A stretch of 64,000 bases of DNA from Burkholderiales bacterium PBB2 (GCA_002255955.1 NKIM01000003.1:62001-126000); one strand, 5' to 3'. Positions 35,108 to 44,824 are shown, counted from the stretch's first letter. Numbers and translations: made by a program. Notes: generated from the sequence alone by a model not told the origin.

Positions 35108-37369
35108 TCAAGCCAACCAGCGCGGATCGCGGGTCCAGGCCTCCACCCAATCCGGTAGCAGGGCCGCAGCCATGGGCCGGGCAATGCCATAGCCCTGCGC
35201 CAGCTCGCAGCCCAGGGCCAGCAGCTGCTGGGAATGGCGCTGGGTCTCCACGCCTTCGGCGATCACCTCGCAACGGAAGGCCCGGGCCATGCCGATCACG
35301 CCCTGCAAGATCGCCAGATCGACCGGGTTGTCCAACATATCGCGCACAAAGCTCTGGTCGATCTTGAGCTGGGCCACCGGCAGGCGCTTGAGGTAGGTCA
35401 GCGAGGAGTAGCCGGTGCCGAAATCGTCGAGGGCGAACTCGACGCCCATGCCCTTGCACGCCTCGATCACCTGCGAGACATGCTGGACATCTTCCAGCGC
35501 GCTGGTCTCCAGCACCTCGATGGTCAGCAGGCCCGGCGGCAGATCCGCCTGTTCGGCCAGCAAGGCGCGCAGCCGATCGACAAAGTCGGCCTGCTGCAAC
35601 TGGCGCGCCCCGACGTTGACGCTGACCGGCAGCACCAGGCCTTGTGAACGCCAGCGCATGATCTGGCGCAGGGCCTCGGCAATCACCCACTCGCCCAGTT
35701 CCACCGCCAGCACATGGTCTTCAATCATGGGCAGGAACACCAGCGGCGGCAGCAGCCCGCGCTCGGGATGCTGCCAGCGGATCAGGGCCTCGGCCCCCAC
35801 CACCCGGTTGACACGCATGTCCACCTTGGGTTGGTAGACCAGGAGAAACTCCTGCTGGCGCAGCGCGGCCCGGATGCGCTGCAGGCTCTCGTGCAGGCCG
35901 CGCACGCTGCGGTCATGCTCTGCATCGAAGATGTGATAACGGTTCTTGCCCGCCAGCTTAGCCTGGTACATGGCCTGGTCGGCCTGACGCAGCAGCTGAT
36001 CGGCATCGATGTCCTCGAGCTGGGGAAAGAAGGTGACGCCCAAGCTGGCCGAGAGCTGCAGCTGCAAGGCGCCGTGCGACCAGGGCTGGGCCGCGGCGGC
36101 CAGCAGGCGCGTCAGCACCGGCACGCAAGCCGACACGGTGCTCAGCTCGCTCAAGACGGCCACAAACTCATCGCCTCCCAGGCGCGCCAAGGTATCGCCG
36201 TCGCGCATGGCCTCTTGCATGCGATCCGCCAGCGCCACCAGCATTTGGTCACCGACACCATGACCATAGCGGTCGTTGACGGCCTTGAAACCATCCAGAT
36301 CGAGAAAGGCCACCGCCACCATCTGACCGCGGCGCTGAGCCTGGGACATGGCCTGATGCAGGCGGTCGGCCAGCAGGATGCGATTGGGCAAATGGGTCAG
36401 GGCATCGAAATGGGCGATGTGCTTGAGCTGGTCTTCATGTGCCTTGAGCACGGTGACATCGGAGAACAAGGACACAAAGTGCTCGATGCGGCCTTGGGCA
36501 TCGCGCACGGCGCTGATGGTCTGGGCGATGGCATAGACCTCGCCGTTCTTGCGCCGGTTCCAGATTTCCCGGTGGCAATGGCCTTGCTGCAGCAGCTCAG
36601 CCCACATGGCCTCGTAAAACGCCAGATCATGCAGATTCGATTTCAACAAACGCGGGTTGCGACCCAACACTTCGCTGGGTTCAAAGCCCGTGATGCGACA
36701 GAACGCCTCGTTGACGTTGACGATGGTGCCGTCCGGCTCGGTGATCATGATGCCCTCGCGGGCATGGGTGAAGACGCTGGCCGCCAGCTTGAGCGCCTCC
36801 TCGGTCTGGCGGCGCGCGCTGATGTCAGTGATCACCAGCAGCACGCTGCGCTGGAAGGAACCCGGCGTGCCAGTGAGCGGCGCCTCGGCTGCGCTCTGCG
36901 GCGGCATCGACATCTGGTGTTGGGCCCAGAATTGCCGGCCATCGGCGCGCTGCATGCGCATCTCGTGGGTCTGGACCCTGCCGTCGCGCAACAGCGCCCG
37001 CAGCTGGAGGTAGCAACGGTCCTGATCGACGGCCGCCACGAAACGGGTCAAATGCACGCCGCACAGCGCCGGGCGCGACATGCCCAACAGCTCGGCCGCA
37101 TGCAGATTGGCCTGCAGGATGCGGCCCTGCGCATCAAGACTGCAGTAGCCCACCGGCGCCTGGTCGTAAAGCTCGACATAGCGGGCGTGCGAGGCATCCA
37201 GCGCCAGCTGCGCACAGCGCAACTCCTCGTTTTGCATCTCCAGCTCGACCTGGTGCACCTGCAACTCATGCAGCAAAGCCTCCGCGCTCACAGCACCCTC
37301 AGCGATTGCAGCCGTCGCCCTTGCGCCGGCCAGGGCCGGGATCGAGCGGGGCGGGGTGGGAGCGCTCAT
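35108..37369 (-). CDS. PAS-PAS-GGDEF-EAL c-di-GMP signalling protein
   Basis: 753 residues, without membrane segments. An N-terminal coiled region (~25-50) precedes two PAS domains (~50-180 and ~195-315), then GGDEF (~325-480; RLGGDEFVAVL intact) and EAL (~500-745; EALIRWQHPE, DDFGTGYSS, KIDQSFV, AEGVET). Both catalytic motifs are intact, so it may make or break c-di-GMP depending on the PAS state; the complete EAL set makes phosphodiesterase activity likely. PAS2 reads GIMITEPDGTIVNVN, usual for oxygen/redox or ligand sensing, but I see no cofactor signature. It is on the same strand as, and 23 bp downstream of, the CheB/CheR fusion gene, so the two may be co-transcribed. Confidence 0.92.
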   Translation of the reverse strand: MSAPTPPRSIPALAGARATAAIAEGAVSAEALLHELQVHQVELEMQNEELRCAQLALDASHARYVELYDQAPVGYCSLDAQGRILQANLHAAELLGMSRPALCGVHLTRFVAAVDQDRCYLQLRALLRDGRVQTHEMRMQRADGRQFWAQHQMSMPPQSAAEAPLTGTPGSFQRSVLLVITDISARRQTEEALKLAASVFTHAREGIMITEPDGTIVNVNEAFCRITGFEPSEVLGRNPRLLKSNLHDLAFYEAMWAELLQQGHCHREIWNRRKNGEVYAIAQTISAVRDAQGRIEHFVSLFSDVTVLKAHEDQLKHIAHFDALTHLPNRILLADRLHQAMSQAQRRGQMVAVAFLDLDGFKAVNDRYGHGVGDQMLVALADRMQEAMRDGDTLARLGGDEFVAVLSELSTVSACVPVLTRLLAAAAQPWSHGALQLQLSASLGVTFFPQLEDIDADQLLRQADQAMYQAKLAGKNRYHIFDAEHDRSVRGLHESLQRIRAALRQQEFLLVYQPKVDMRVNRVVGAEALIRWQHPERGLLPPLVFLPMIEDHVLAVELGEWVIAEALRQIMRWRSQGLVLPVSVNVGARQLQQADFVDRLRALLAEQADLPPGLLTIEVLETSALEDVQHVSQVIEACKGMGVEFALDDFGTGYSSLTYLKRLPVAQLKIDQSFVRDMLDNPVDLAILQGVIGMARAFRCEVIAEGVETQRHSQQLLALGCELAQGYGIARPMAAALLPDWVEAWTRDPRWLA

Positions 37370-37392
37370 GGGTGTTTAGCTTCGCGGGTGAC

Positions 37393-40300
37393 TCAGGGGC
37401 TGGTTCGGGGTCGTTCGGTGGTGGCCAGGGCGTAGAGCTGGCCTGCCTCATTGAACAGCGGCGAGGTGATGATGTCCACCGCAATCCGCTCGCCGCTCTT
37501 GCACAAACGCTCGCCTTGCTGCGGCTGCAGGGGCCCCGGAGGGCTGTGCGCGGCCCAGGTCTGAGCCGGCTCCAGCGGTGGCTGCCCGGGGGGCAGGCGA
37601 TCTCGCGCATTCATGCGCAAGGCCTCGGCCTCGCTCCAGCCGTACAGGCGCTCGGCCCCAGGGTTCCAGGCCAGGATGCGGCCCTCCAGGTCTTGCACCG
37701 TGATGGCATCCGAAGCGTCACGCAACACCACGGCCAGGCGCAGCTGGTGCTGGGCCTGGTGCAGTTGCTCGCGGATGCGCACCATCTCGGTGATGTCGAC
37801 GAAGGAGATCACCGCGCCCTCGATCACGTTCTCCAGGGTCCGATAGGGCTGAATGCGCATCAGGCACCACTTGCCCTCGGTGGTCTGGACCTCGGTCTCC
37901 TGGCTGACCAGGCGATCCAGCACCGCCTGCACATCGCGCAGGAGGCCGTCGTAATCGCGCAGATTGCTGACGAGGTGACCCACCGGTCGGCCGATGTCGC
38001 CCGGGATCAGATTGATGAATTGAGTCGCGGCCGGCGTGAAGCGCAAGATGCGCAGCTGGTGATCCACGAACACCGTGCCGATGCCAGTACCGGCCAGCAG
38101 GTTGTTCATGTCGTTGTTGGCCCGGGACAGATCGGCCACCTTGGTGTGCAGCTCGGTGTTGACCGTGGCCAGCTCTTCGTTGACCGATTGCAGCTCTTCC
38201 TTGGAGGTCTCCAGCTCCTCATTGGCCGACTGCAGCTCTTCGTTGAGCGACTGCAGCTCTTCGTTGGCCGCCTTCAACTCTTCGTTGGAATGCTCCAGCT
38301 CCTCATGCGTGCTCTGCAGGAAATCGTCCTTGCTGCGCAGCTCCTGTTCGAGCGCGGCCATGCGCGCCAGCAAGTCTTGCGGAGGCAGCGTGGTGTCCCC
38401 CCGCTCGGGCGAGGCGGGGTCATTCGCTTCGACCATGCTGATGTCAAACACGACGAGGTACACCGGCACTTCAGCAGCACCGCCCGCCGCCGCATGGCGC
38501 GAGGCCGACACCGGCCGCACCGCCAGCTGCACCCGCCCGAGGCCGGCCGCTGCCGCACCCAAGCCGCCCACGCGCAGGCCCTGGGCCATGGCCGGCTGCT
38601 GGCTGGCCACGGCCTTGCGCAGGCATTGGCTGAGCTCATGGCGCAAGCCCTCCCGGGCCATCTTCAGCAGATTGGGCACGCCCACCTCGCCGGGGGCAGG
38701 CTCCAGGAACTGGCCGCTGCGGCCATGCAGATAGAGCAGATCACCGGAGGCCGTCACCAAAGCCGCCACCGTGGACAGCTGCTTCAGCAAGGCCTGTTCG
38801 GTCAACTCGCGCAGGGAAGTTTTCATGGGAGACACAAGACTGGAAACATCGGCCGCCGAAGCCGCAGGTCGCGGGGCATCTGCCAGCGTTGGGGCGCTGC
38901 GGTTCTGCGCCGCTCCCGCGCTTGGAAGCAGCGACCCACGAGATCCCAAGGTGGCGCTGGGCCCGGTGCCCGGAGCGAAGCCCGGGCCGTTGGAGGATAC
39001 ACGGGCTGCGGGGCTGAGGGTATCGCCACGCCTGAACAACTTGGCCTTGCGGTCGAGCACCTCGAAACCATGCGGGCCGTCACCCACGCCTTCGGAGCTG
39101 CCGAGAAAGAGCAGCCCGCCCGGATTCAGGGCCTGATGGAACAAGGGGATCAGTCGCCGCTGCAAGTCCAGGCCCATGTAGATCAGCAGGTTGCGGCAGC
39201 TCAGCACATCCAGGCGCGAGAACGGAGGGTCGCGGTTGATGTCGTGCTCGGAGAAGATCAGCAAATCACGCAAGGGCTTGCGCACGCGGTAGGCGCCGCC
39301 ATCGGCCTCGGGCATGAAGAAGCGCTCGCGCCGCTCGGGCGACATGTCGGCCAACGACGCGGCCGGATAGAGGCCGGCACGCGCCACCGCGATCGCGCGG
39401 CTGTCCAGGTCCGAGGCAAAGACCTGCAGGCCGAGCTCGCACCCGAGCGCCTGGCGGTGCTCAAGCAGCAGCATGGCCACCGAATAGGCCTCCTCGCCGC
39501 TGGAGCAGCCAGCCACCCAGACGCGAAACGGTGCGCCCTCGACACGGTGCGCCGCCAGCGCCCGCAGCAGCTGGGCGCTCAAGGCCTCAAACGCGGCCGG
39601 GTCGCGGAAAAAACTGGTCACACCGATCAGCAGGTCACGGAACAAGGCGTTCACCTCGGATGGGCTTTGCTGCAGCAAGCGCGCGTACGCCGCCAGAGAT
39701 TCGATCTGCTGCGCCGCCATGCGCCGCTCGATGCGGCGGTGCACGGTGCTGGGTTTGTAGTGAGCAAAATCATGGCCGGTGTGCTGGCGCAGCAGGCCAA
39801 AAATGCGCTGCAGCGTTTCGATCTCGCCCCGCCACGCAGGCAGGCTGGCCGGCGCACTCTGCGCCAGCAGCGCCAGCGCAGGCTCGGGCGCCACCGCGGG
39901 GGCCGAGTTGGGCTCCAGCAGCTGGCGCGCCAGTGCTTGCGGCGACCCCTGCAAGGCCCCGGGCACGGCCGCCAATGCGCTGCGCGGCATGCCGTCAAAG
40001 GCCGAGGACTCGGGGCTCTGAACCGCGCAACGCCCGCCGGCCTCATGCACGGCACGCAGGCCCGCGCTGCCGTCACCGCCGGTGCCGGACAAGACCACCG
40101 CCACCGCCTGCGTGCCCTGGTCGCGGGCCAGCGAGCTGAAAAACACATCGATGGGCATGCGGTGCCCGCGCGCCTGGGCGGGTTCGTGCAGACGCAGGTG
40201 CCCGCCTTCGCACACCATCTCGCGGTCCGGCGGCAACACATAGACCGCATCGGCTTGCAGCTGCATGCCGTCTTCCGCGGCCCGCACCGGCAACGAGGTG

Positions 40301-40542
40301 CGGCGCTGGACCAACTCGACCAAGAGGCTGTCATGGTCGGGCGCGAGGTGCTGCAACAGCACGAAGCAGGTGGGCGGCGCGGCATCGGCGGCCACATTCG
40401 GCGCTGCGGCGCGCAAGAGGCCCAGTTCGGCAAAAAAGGCTTCAAAAGCCGCCAGGCCACCGGCCGAAGCGCCCAGGGCGAGCACGGTCAGGTTCATATC
40501 GTCGGTGGAGAGATCAGAAGCGCGGCGAGAGCCGTCCGTCAT
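37393..40542 (-). CDS. CheB-CheR-PAS fusion chemotaxis-like protein
   Basis: 1,049 residues. The CheB methylesterase domain (~17-195) has S26 in GASAGG, H64 in QHLAPDH and D156 in GTGGDGS. The CheR methyltransferase (~225-480) has VTSFFRDPAAFEAL, the SAM-binding VAGCSSGEEAYS, and NRDPPFSRLDVLSCRNLLIY. A long Glu/Leu heptad coiled coil follows (~640-720; repeats of NEELQS), then two PAS-like domains (~725-840, ~855-1040). Such fusions lack a receiver on CheB and occur outside classical chemotaxis operons, probably controlling a chemosensory-like array. The C-terminus ends in a PAS with no kinase or cyclase, but the PAS-GGDEF-EAL gene follows 23 bp downstream and may be its output. Confidence 0.9.
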   Translation of the reverse strand: MTDGSRRASDLSTDDMNLTVLALGASAGGLAAFEAFFAELGLLRAAAPNVAADAAPPTCFVLLQHLAPDHDSLLVELVQRRTSLPVRAAEDGMQLQADAVYVLPPDREMVCEGGHLRLHEPAQARGHRMPIDVFFSSLARDQGTQAVAVVLSGTGGDGSAGLRAVHEAGGRCAVQSPESSAFDGMPRSALAAVPGALQGSPQALARQLLEPNSAPAVAPEPALALLAQSAPASLPAWRGEIETLQRIFGLLRQHTGHDFAHYKPSTVHRRIERRMAAQQIESLAAYARLLQQSPSEVNALFRDLLIGVTSFFRDPAAFEALSAQLLRALAAHRVEGAPFRVWVAGCSSGEEAYSVAMLLLEHRQALGCELGLQVFASDLDSRAIAVARAGLYPAASLADMSPERRERFFMPEADGGAYRVRKPLRDLLIFSEHDINRDPPFSRLDVLSCRNLLIYMGLDLQRRLIPLFHQALNPGGLLFLGSSEGVGDGPHGFEVLDRKAKLFRRGDTLSPAARVSSNGPGFAPGTGPSATLGSRGSLLPSAGAAQNRSAPTLADAPRPAASAADVSSLVSPMKTSLRELTEQALLKQLSTVAALVTASGDLLYLHGRSGQFLEPAPGEVGVPNLLKMAREGLRHELSQCLRKAVASQQPAMAQGLRVGGLGAAAAGLGRVQLAVRPVSASRHAAAGGAAEVPVYLVVFDISMVEANDPASPERGDTTLPPQDLLARMAALEQELRSKDDFLQSTHEELEHSNEELKAANEELQSLNEELQSANEELETSKEELQSVNEELATVNTELHTKVADLSRANNDMNNLLAGTGIGTVFVDHQLRILRFTPAATQFINLIPGDIGRPVGHLVSNLRDYDGLLRDVQAVLDRLVSQETEVQTTEGKWCLMRIQPYRTLENVIEGAVISFVDITEMVRIREQLHQAQHQLRLAVVLRDASDAITVQDLEGRILAWNPGAERLYGWSEAEALRMNARDRLPPGQPPLEPAQTWAAHSPPGPLQPQQGERLCKSGERIAVDIITSPLFNEAGQLYALATTERPRTSP

Positions 40543-40691
40543 GGCGAAGGGGTCCTGGGCGCGGCGTCGCCCATGGGGTACGCCATTGAAACAGAGATTG
40601 GCGGCCGGCCAACACAGGCCGAGGGACAATAGCGCGCTTGGCAACAGCCTCAGGCCTGTTGCAGGCACGAGCAGCGAAAGAACACACAAGC

Positions 40692-41699
40692 ATGGCGATC
40701 AACTGGTTCCCGGGGCATATGAACTCCACCCGCAATGCGATCAACGATCGCATGAAGGCGGGGCTCGATGTGGTGATCGAGCTGCTCGATGCGCGCCTGC
40801 CCGGCTCCAGCGCCAACCCGCTGCTGGCCCAGCTGACGGCTGGCAAGCCCACGCTCAAGCTGCTCAACAAACAGGACCTGGCGGACCCCGAGCGCACCGC
40901 CCTCTGGCTGGCACACTACAACAGCCTGCCCGACACCCGCGCCATCGGCCTGGATGCGAGCAACAAGGCGCCGGCCCAGGCCCTGATCAAGGCTTGCCGA
41001 GAGTTGGCGCCGCTGCGCGGCGGCATGGTCAAGCCGGTGCGGGTGCTGATCTGCGGCATCCCCAATGTCGGCAAGTCCACCCTGATCAACACCCTGGTCT
41101 CCAAGCGCAGCGCCAAGACCGGCGACGAGCCCGGCATCACCAAGATCGAACAGAAGATCGTGCTCGACCAGGACTTCTACCTCTTCGACACGCCCGGCAT
41201 GCTCTGGCCCAAGATCGCCATCGAGGAAAGCGGCTACAACCTGGCCGCCAGCGGCGCCATCGGCCGCAATGCCTTCGACGAGGAAGAGGTGGCCTTGGAA
41301 CTGCTGGCCTATCTGCGCCGCCACCCGGCTTACCTCGCCATGCTGAAGGCGCGCTACAAGCTCGGTGAGGTCGAGGGCCTGAACGATGAGCAGGTGCTGA
41401 CCGAGATCGGCCGCAAGCGGGGCGCCATGCTGGGCGGCGGCCGGGTCAATTTGCAGAAGGCCGCCGAGGTGCTGATGTACGAGTTCCGGCAAAAGGTGCT
41501 GGGCCCGATCTCGCTGGAAACGCCCGAGGAGTTCAAGGCCTGGGCCGCGGTGGCCGAAGAACGCGAGGCCGCCCGCCAGGCCAAGGCCGCGGCGCGCAAG
41601 AACAAGCGCCTCAAAGGCCCGGCCACCCGGGCGGAGCGCGATGCGGCACTGGCCGGCGCGGCCGACGACAGCGCAGCGGATGCCGAGAGCGAAGACTGA
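40692..41699 (+). CDS. ylqF: Ribosome biogenesis GTPase YlqF/RbgA
   Basis: 335 residues with circularly permuted GTPase motifs in the order G4 (LLNKQDL), G5-like (LDASN), G1 (GIPNVGKSTLIN), G2 (PGITK) and G3 (DTPGMLWP), typical of YlqF/RbgA. It starts with INWFPGHM, the conserved N-terminus of the family. RbgA acts in late 50S subunit assembly in Firmicutes; the betaproteobacterial form is presumed similar. The C-terminal ~50 residues are a charged Ala/Lys/Asp-rich tail. ATG 40692 is chosen because the conserved sequence begins there. Confidence 0.93.
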   Translation: MAINWFPGHMNSTRNAINDRMKAGLDVVIELLDARLPGSSANPLLAQLTAGKPTLKLLNKQDLADPERTALWLAHYNSLPDTRAIGLDASNKAPAQALIKACRELAPLRGGMVKPVRVLICGIPNVGKSTLINTLVSKRSAKTGDEPGITKIEQKIVLDQDFYLFDTPGMLWPKIAIEESGYNLAASGAIGRNAFDEEEVALELLAYLRRHPAYLAMLKARYKLGEVEGLNDEQVLTEIGRKRGAMLGGGRVNLQKAAEVLMYEFRQKVLGPISLETPEEFKAWAAVAEEREAARQAKAAARKNKRLKGPATRAERDAALAGAADDSAADAESED

Positions 41700-41716
41700 G
41701 GCTCTCAGCCCCACGC

Positions 41717-42742
41717 TCAGGGCAGCAGCGCCCTCAGCAGCTCGGCCAGGCGCGCCCCGGCCTTGATGATCTGGGCCCGCTGCAGCTCGCTGCGTTCGCG
41801 GCTGTAGCTGGGGCCATGGCTGGCAGGCCAGCGGCCATCGGGCGTTTGGGCTTTGAAGCTCAGCGCACTCAAGGCGGGCTTGCCCGCTTGCAAGGTGTCG
41901 CTGGCCCAGCTTTGCGCCCAGCCGTCCAGCGGGCCTGGGGTGGCCGGCAGCAGGCGCGCTGCGCTGGCGCCCTCACCCGCCAACAGCTTGACGGCCAGCG
42001 GCCCCGGGATGCTGTCCCACAGCCCGTGCAGCTTGCTGCTGCGATCGAGGATCAAATTGCCGCCCTTGGTGCTCGCCTTGGCGACACGCTTGGGGTCCAG
42101 GCCCGGCTGGTCGGGGTCGAAGGGCTGACCGGCGGGGTCGAGGTAGGCCGACACCACATGCAGGGGCTGGTGCAGATCGCCCAGGTAATGCGCGAGCAGG
42201 CGCAGGGCTTCTTTCTTGCTGCGGATGTTGAAGGGCGCTGGCGCGTCCTGCCCTTGCAGCACGCGGATGCAGGCGTTCACCGCATGGACGATGTCATGGT
42301 CGCTGCTGCCCGCCAGGCCGGGCGCATAGGCCTCGCGCAGCGGTGAGATGTCGGTGTAGTGGTAGGACTTGTGGCGGCAGCTCTCGTCGCTGGAGTTGCT
42401 GTAGCAACTCTTGGCATTGCGCTTGACGAAGGCCTCCATCGCCGCCTGGCTGGCCGGGTTCTCGTAGTAATCGCACTCGGGGTAGGGGCCGCTGCCATCG
42501 TAGGCAAGCGGTGCGCCGGCCTTGACCTGGCCCACGCCCTTTGCGCAATCGGCCCAGACGGCCGCCAGCTGCAAGTTGGAGCCGAGCAAGGACCGAACCG
42601 ACTTGGCTGTGGGGCTGCCAGCCAGCAGCTGGTCGGCGATGCCGCCCACGGTCTGATGCCCATGCGGCCCGAAGGCCTGAGCAGACGCACTGAACAGCAA
42701 GGTGCAGGCGGCCAAGAGCCGCAATATGGGATGAACTCGCAT
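41717..42742 (-). CDS. Secreted S1/P1-type nuclease
   Basis: 341 residues with a signal peptide ending at AQA; the mature protein begins FGPHGH. In the S1/P1 family the mature N-terminal residue (usually Trp) is a zinc ligand through its backbone; here it is Phe, a conservative change. Other expected tri-zinc ligands are visible: H29, D65 (WADC), H128 (YHYTD), H153 (VHAV), and H185, D189 and H195 of AHYLGDLHQPLHV. It should cleave single-stranded DNA and RNA outside the cytoplasm, for nutrient or phosphate scavenging. It converges on ylqF with a 17-bp gap. Confidence 0.92.
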   Translation of the reverse strand: MRVHPILRLLAACTLLFSASAQAFGPHGHQTVGGIADQLLAGSPTAKSVRSLLGSNLQLAAVWADCAKGVGQVKAGAPLAYDGSGPYPECDYYENPASQAAMEAFVKRNAKSCYSNSSDESCRHKSYHYTDISPLREAYAPGLAGSSDHDIVHAVNACIRVLQGQDAPAPFNIRSKKEALRLLAHYLGDLHQPLHVVSAYLDPAGQPFDPDQPGLDPKRVAKASTKGGNLILDRSSKLHGLWDSIPGPLAVKLLAGEGASAARLLPATPGPLDGWAQSWASDTLQAGKPALSALSFKAQTPDGRWPASHGPSYSRERSELQRAQIIKAGARLAELLRALLP

Positions 42743-42850
42743 GGCCCGCGTCCTTCCTCGTTCTTCGTCGCCGAGGTGGCCGCAGCATAGGCCGAAGCCA
42801 GCGCGACGCCACCCCTAGCTACGTAGCGACGGAAGTGACGAAAGCGAAGA

Positions 42851-42878
42851 AAGCGAAAAAGCCCCGGGCCGCCGGGCT
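42851..42878 (-). terminator. Intrinsic terminator after the PBP-like gene
   Basis: On the minus strand AGCCCGG-CGG-CCCGGGGCT (one bulged G) is followed by TTTTTCGCTTTCTT. The stem starts inside the stop codon region of the PBP-like gene and ends the porin/PBP operon. Confidence 0.75.
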
Positions 42879-43324
42879 CAGTTCACCGAGAGCACGACCT
42901 TGACGCTGGCATCGGCGGCGGACTTTTCGATGTAGCCGATGGCGTCGACATTGCCCGCCACGAACTTGCGGATCTCGACCGAGCTGGCCAGGGCGCGCGG
43001 CGGCGTGCCCTTGCCCGAGAAGGTCAGGCGCGACCACGCGGCCTTGACCTGCGAGCTCGATTTGCCGGCCACCTTGGCGTAGAACTCTTCGTAGAGCGGG
43101 CCGGCTTCCAGCTGGTCCACCGGCGCGGCCGTGCCGCCCGAGGGCATGACGTTCGATTTGCCCAGGAACAGGGCGCTGACCTGCTCGGCACTCATATTGG
43201 CAACCGGGTTCTTCGGGTTGACGATGATGACCATCTCGGCCCAGGCGCTGCCCAGGCTGAGGCTGAGCAGCAGGCCGGCCAGAACGCGGGCGGGGTGATG
43301 ACGATGCATGAGGGTGGCTTTCAT
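42878..43324 (-). CDS. Small periplasmic PBP-like (phosphate-binding-type) protein
   Basis: 148 residues: a signal peptide (VLAGLLLSLSLGSAWA) and a single PBP-like lobe beginning EMVIIVNPKNPVANMSAEQVSALFLGK, as in short PstS-like proteins. The family includes phosphate-binding proteins, but this form is half the length of PstS and lacks an ABC transporter next to it. The ribosome site AGGAG precedes ATG 43324. It is 32 bp downstream of the porin-like gene on the same strand, a pairing that suggests a two-part envelope uptake or sensing unit. Ligand unknown. Confidence 0.8.
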   Translation of the reverse strand: MKATLMHRHHPARVLAGLLLSLSLGSAWAEMVIIVNPKNPVANMSAEQVSALFLGKSNVMPSGGTAAPVDQLEAGPLYEEFYAKVAGKSSSQVKAAWSRLTFSGKGTPPRALASSVEIRKFVAGNVDAIGYIEKSAADASVKVVLSVN

Positions 43325-43356
43325 GAGGGGCTCCTGCAAGAAGGGTCGGTGCGGGC

Positions 43357-44583
43357 TCAGAACACGGTGTCCAGCGAAAGGGACAGCAGCTTGGAATGGC
43401 CGACGAAATCGAGCGCCGGGCCGGATTTGTCCTTGAAGCGGTCCCACTGCAGCTTGAGCGACGTGGCGCGGCCCAGCTCGTAGCGCAGCGACAGGCTCAG
43501 CGTGTCGTCGCGCTGCACGGTGTCGGGCGCCCAGCGGTTGGTTTCGCGATAGCGCCCGAATGTCAGCATGGGCGTGAACTTGCCGATGCGCCGCCCCACC
43601 GCCACGGCCACACCATTGGCCTTGTAGGAGAAATCGGAGCGGTCGAAGATGCTGTACTCCGAGCGCAGCAGCCAGTCTTCCCAGTCGATGTTGGCGGCCA
43701 CGCCGTAGATCAGCTGCGACTGGCCTTGCGTCACCTGGGTGCGCGTGCCATCGCTGTAGTCCCACTGGTCGACCTTGTTCTTGATGAGGTTGAAGCGCAG
43801 GGTCAGCCAGTCATTGGCCAGCTCGAGATCGGCGCCGACGATGCGCTTCCAGGTGATGTCCTGGCGGGCCTCGTAGTAGATCTTGGCGGCGTCGTTGTCC
43901 TTGGTCGCCTCGCGGCCGGCAAAGGCGCTGCCGCGCAGCGACCAGTCACCGAGCTGGGTGCTGTAGGCGGCGGTGAGGCCATTGAAGTTGATCGCCTCCC
44001 AGCCGTAGACATCTTGCGGCGGGCGGATCCAGTTGTAGGCATAGCCCACATCCTGGAAGTCCGAGTAGTAGAACAGCGGCAGGCGCTTGCGCCCGGCCTG
44101 CAGGGTCCAGTGGCTGTCAGGGGTGTAGCTCAGGTAGGCCCATTCCAGGCCCGCCTTGAGGCCGTCGACATCGCGCACCACCACCTGACCGGTGGCCGAC
44201 CATTGGCCGCCGAACTTGACCGTGCTCTGCAAGCCCAGCTTGGACTCGGGCGAAGCGCTCCAGGACTTGCTGTACAACCCGCCATGGCCGTAGTCGGCGA
44301 TGGTGCAAGGGCAGTCATAACGGCCAAGCAAGGGGGTGTCGCGCGAGCCGCTCAGCACTTGGCCCACGGCCAGGGTGCCGAAGCCTTTGAAATCAAATTC
44401 TTGTGCCTGAGCGGGCCGGGACAAGCCCAAGGTCAAGGCCAGCACGCCGAGGCCCAACAAGCCCGGCAAGGCCAGGCGCCAGAGGGTCTGCGGGTCCGCG
44501 GCGACGGCGGGCGTGGCCGTGTGTGACTCCGGGGCATCGAAGGCCGACGCCGATCCATCGCGAGAAGCAGGGGTCCAAGCCAT
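43357..44583 (-). CDS. Outer-membrane porin-like beta-barrel protein
   Basis: 408 residues with an unusually long (~60-residue) leader: a polar N-terminus, then LPGLLGLGVLALTLGLSRPAQAQ. After cleavage, alternating amphipathic strands run to the end (GQVVVRDVDGLKAGLEWAYL, SLSLRYELG, LLSLSLDTVF), with the C-terminal phenylalanine required for BAM insertion. A CDCP-like segment, YDCPCTIADYGHGG, near the mature N-terminus is odd for a porin. The start at 44583 is supported by an AAGGAC ribosome site. It forms an operon with the PBP-like gene. Substrate not predictable; no named porin family assigned. Confidence 0.78.
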   Translation of the reverse strand: MAWTPASRDGSASAFDAPESHTATPAVAADPQTLWRLALPGLLGLGVLALTLGLSRPAQAQEFDFKGFGTLAVGQVLSGSRDTPLLGRYDCPCTIADYGHGGLYSKSWSASPESKLGLQSTVKFGGQWSATGQVVVRDVDGLKAGLEWAYLSYTPDSHWTLQAGRKRLPLFYYSDFQDVGYAYNWIRPPQDVYGWEAINFNGLTAAYSTQLGDWSLRGSAFAGREATKDNDAAKIYYEARQDITWKRIVGADLELANDWLTLRFNLIKNKVDQWDYSDGTRTQVTQGQSQLIYGVAANIDWEDWLLRSEYSIFDRSDFSYKANGVAVAVGRRIGKFTPMLTFGRYRETNRWAPDTVQRDDTLSLSLRYELGRATSLKLQWDRFKDKSGPALDFVGHSKLLSLSLDTVF

Positions 44584-44824
44584 GACAGTCCTTGTTCAGA
44601 CAGCCTGAGCGCGCGAACATCACGCGCCCACCCTCCACTCCCGCCGCCAGGCCAGGCTCGATGTCTGCGCATCGTCCCCACCTCGCGGTCTGGGGCCAGT
44701 ATTGCAAACCATTGCAAACGTGAAACTGACGCGCGGCATCGGCGCCACACAGTCCGCGGCCCGAGCGCCAATTCATGCACACAAGTGCCGCGAAAAACAG
44801 CGGCGGGCGGCAGCGCTTCTTTTT

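Noticed and set aside
37306-40632. 1,108-codon open frame on the plus strand opposite the CheB-CheR gene
   Set aside because: Shadow frame with no recognisable fold; the opposite strand has intact CheB and CheR motifs.
44698-44720. Direct repeat of ATTGCAAAC upstream of the porin gene
   Set aside because: Only two short copies, not the dyad type of the zinc cluster, and no recognisable regulator site; insufficient for a call.
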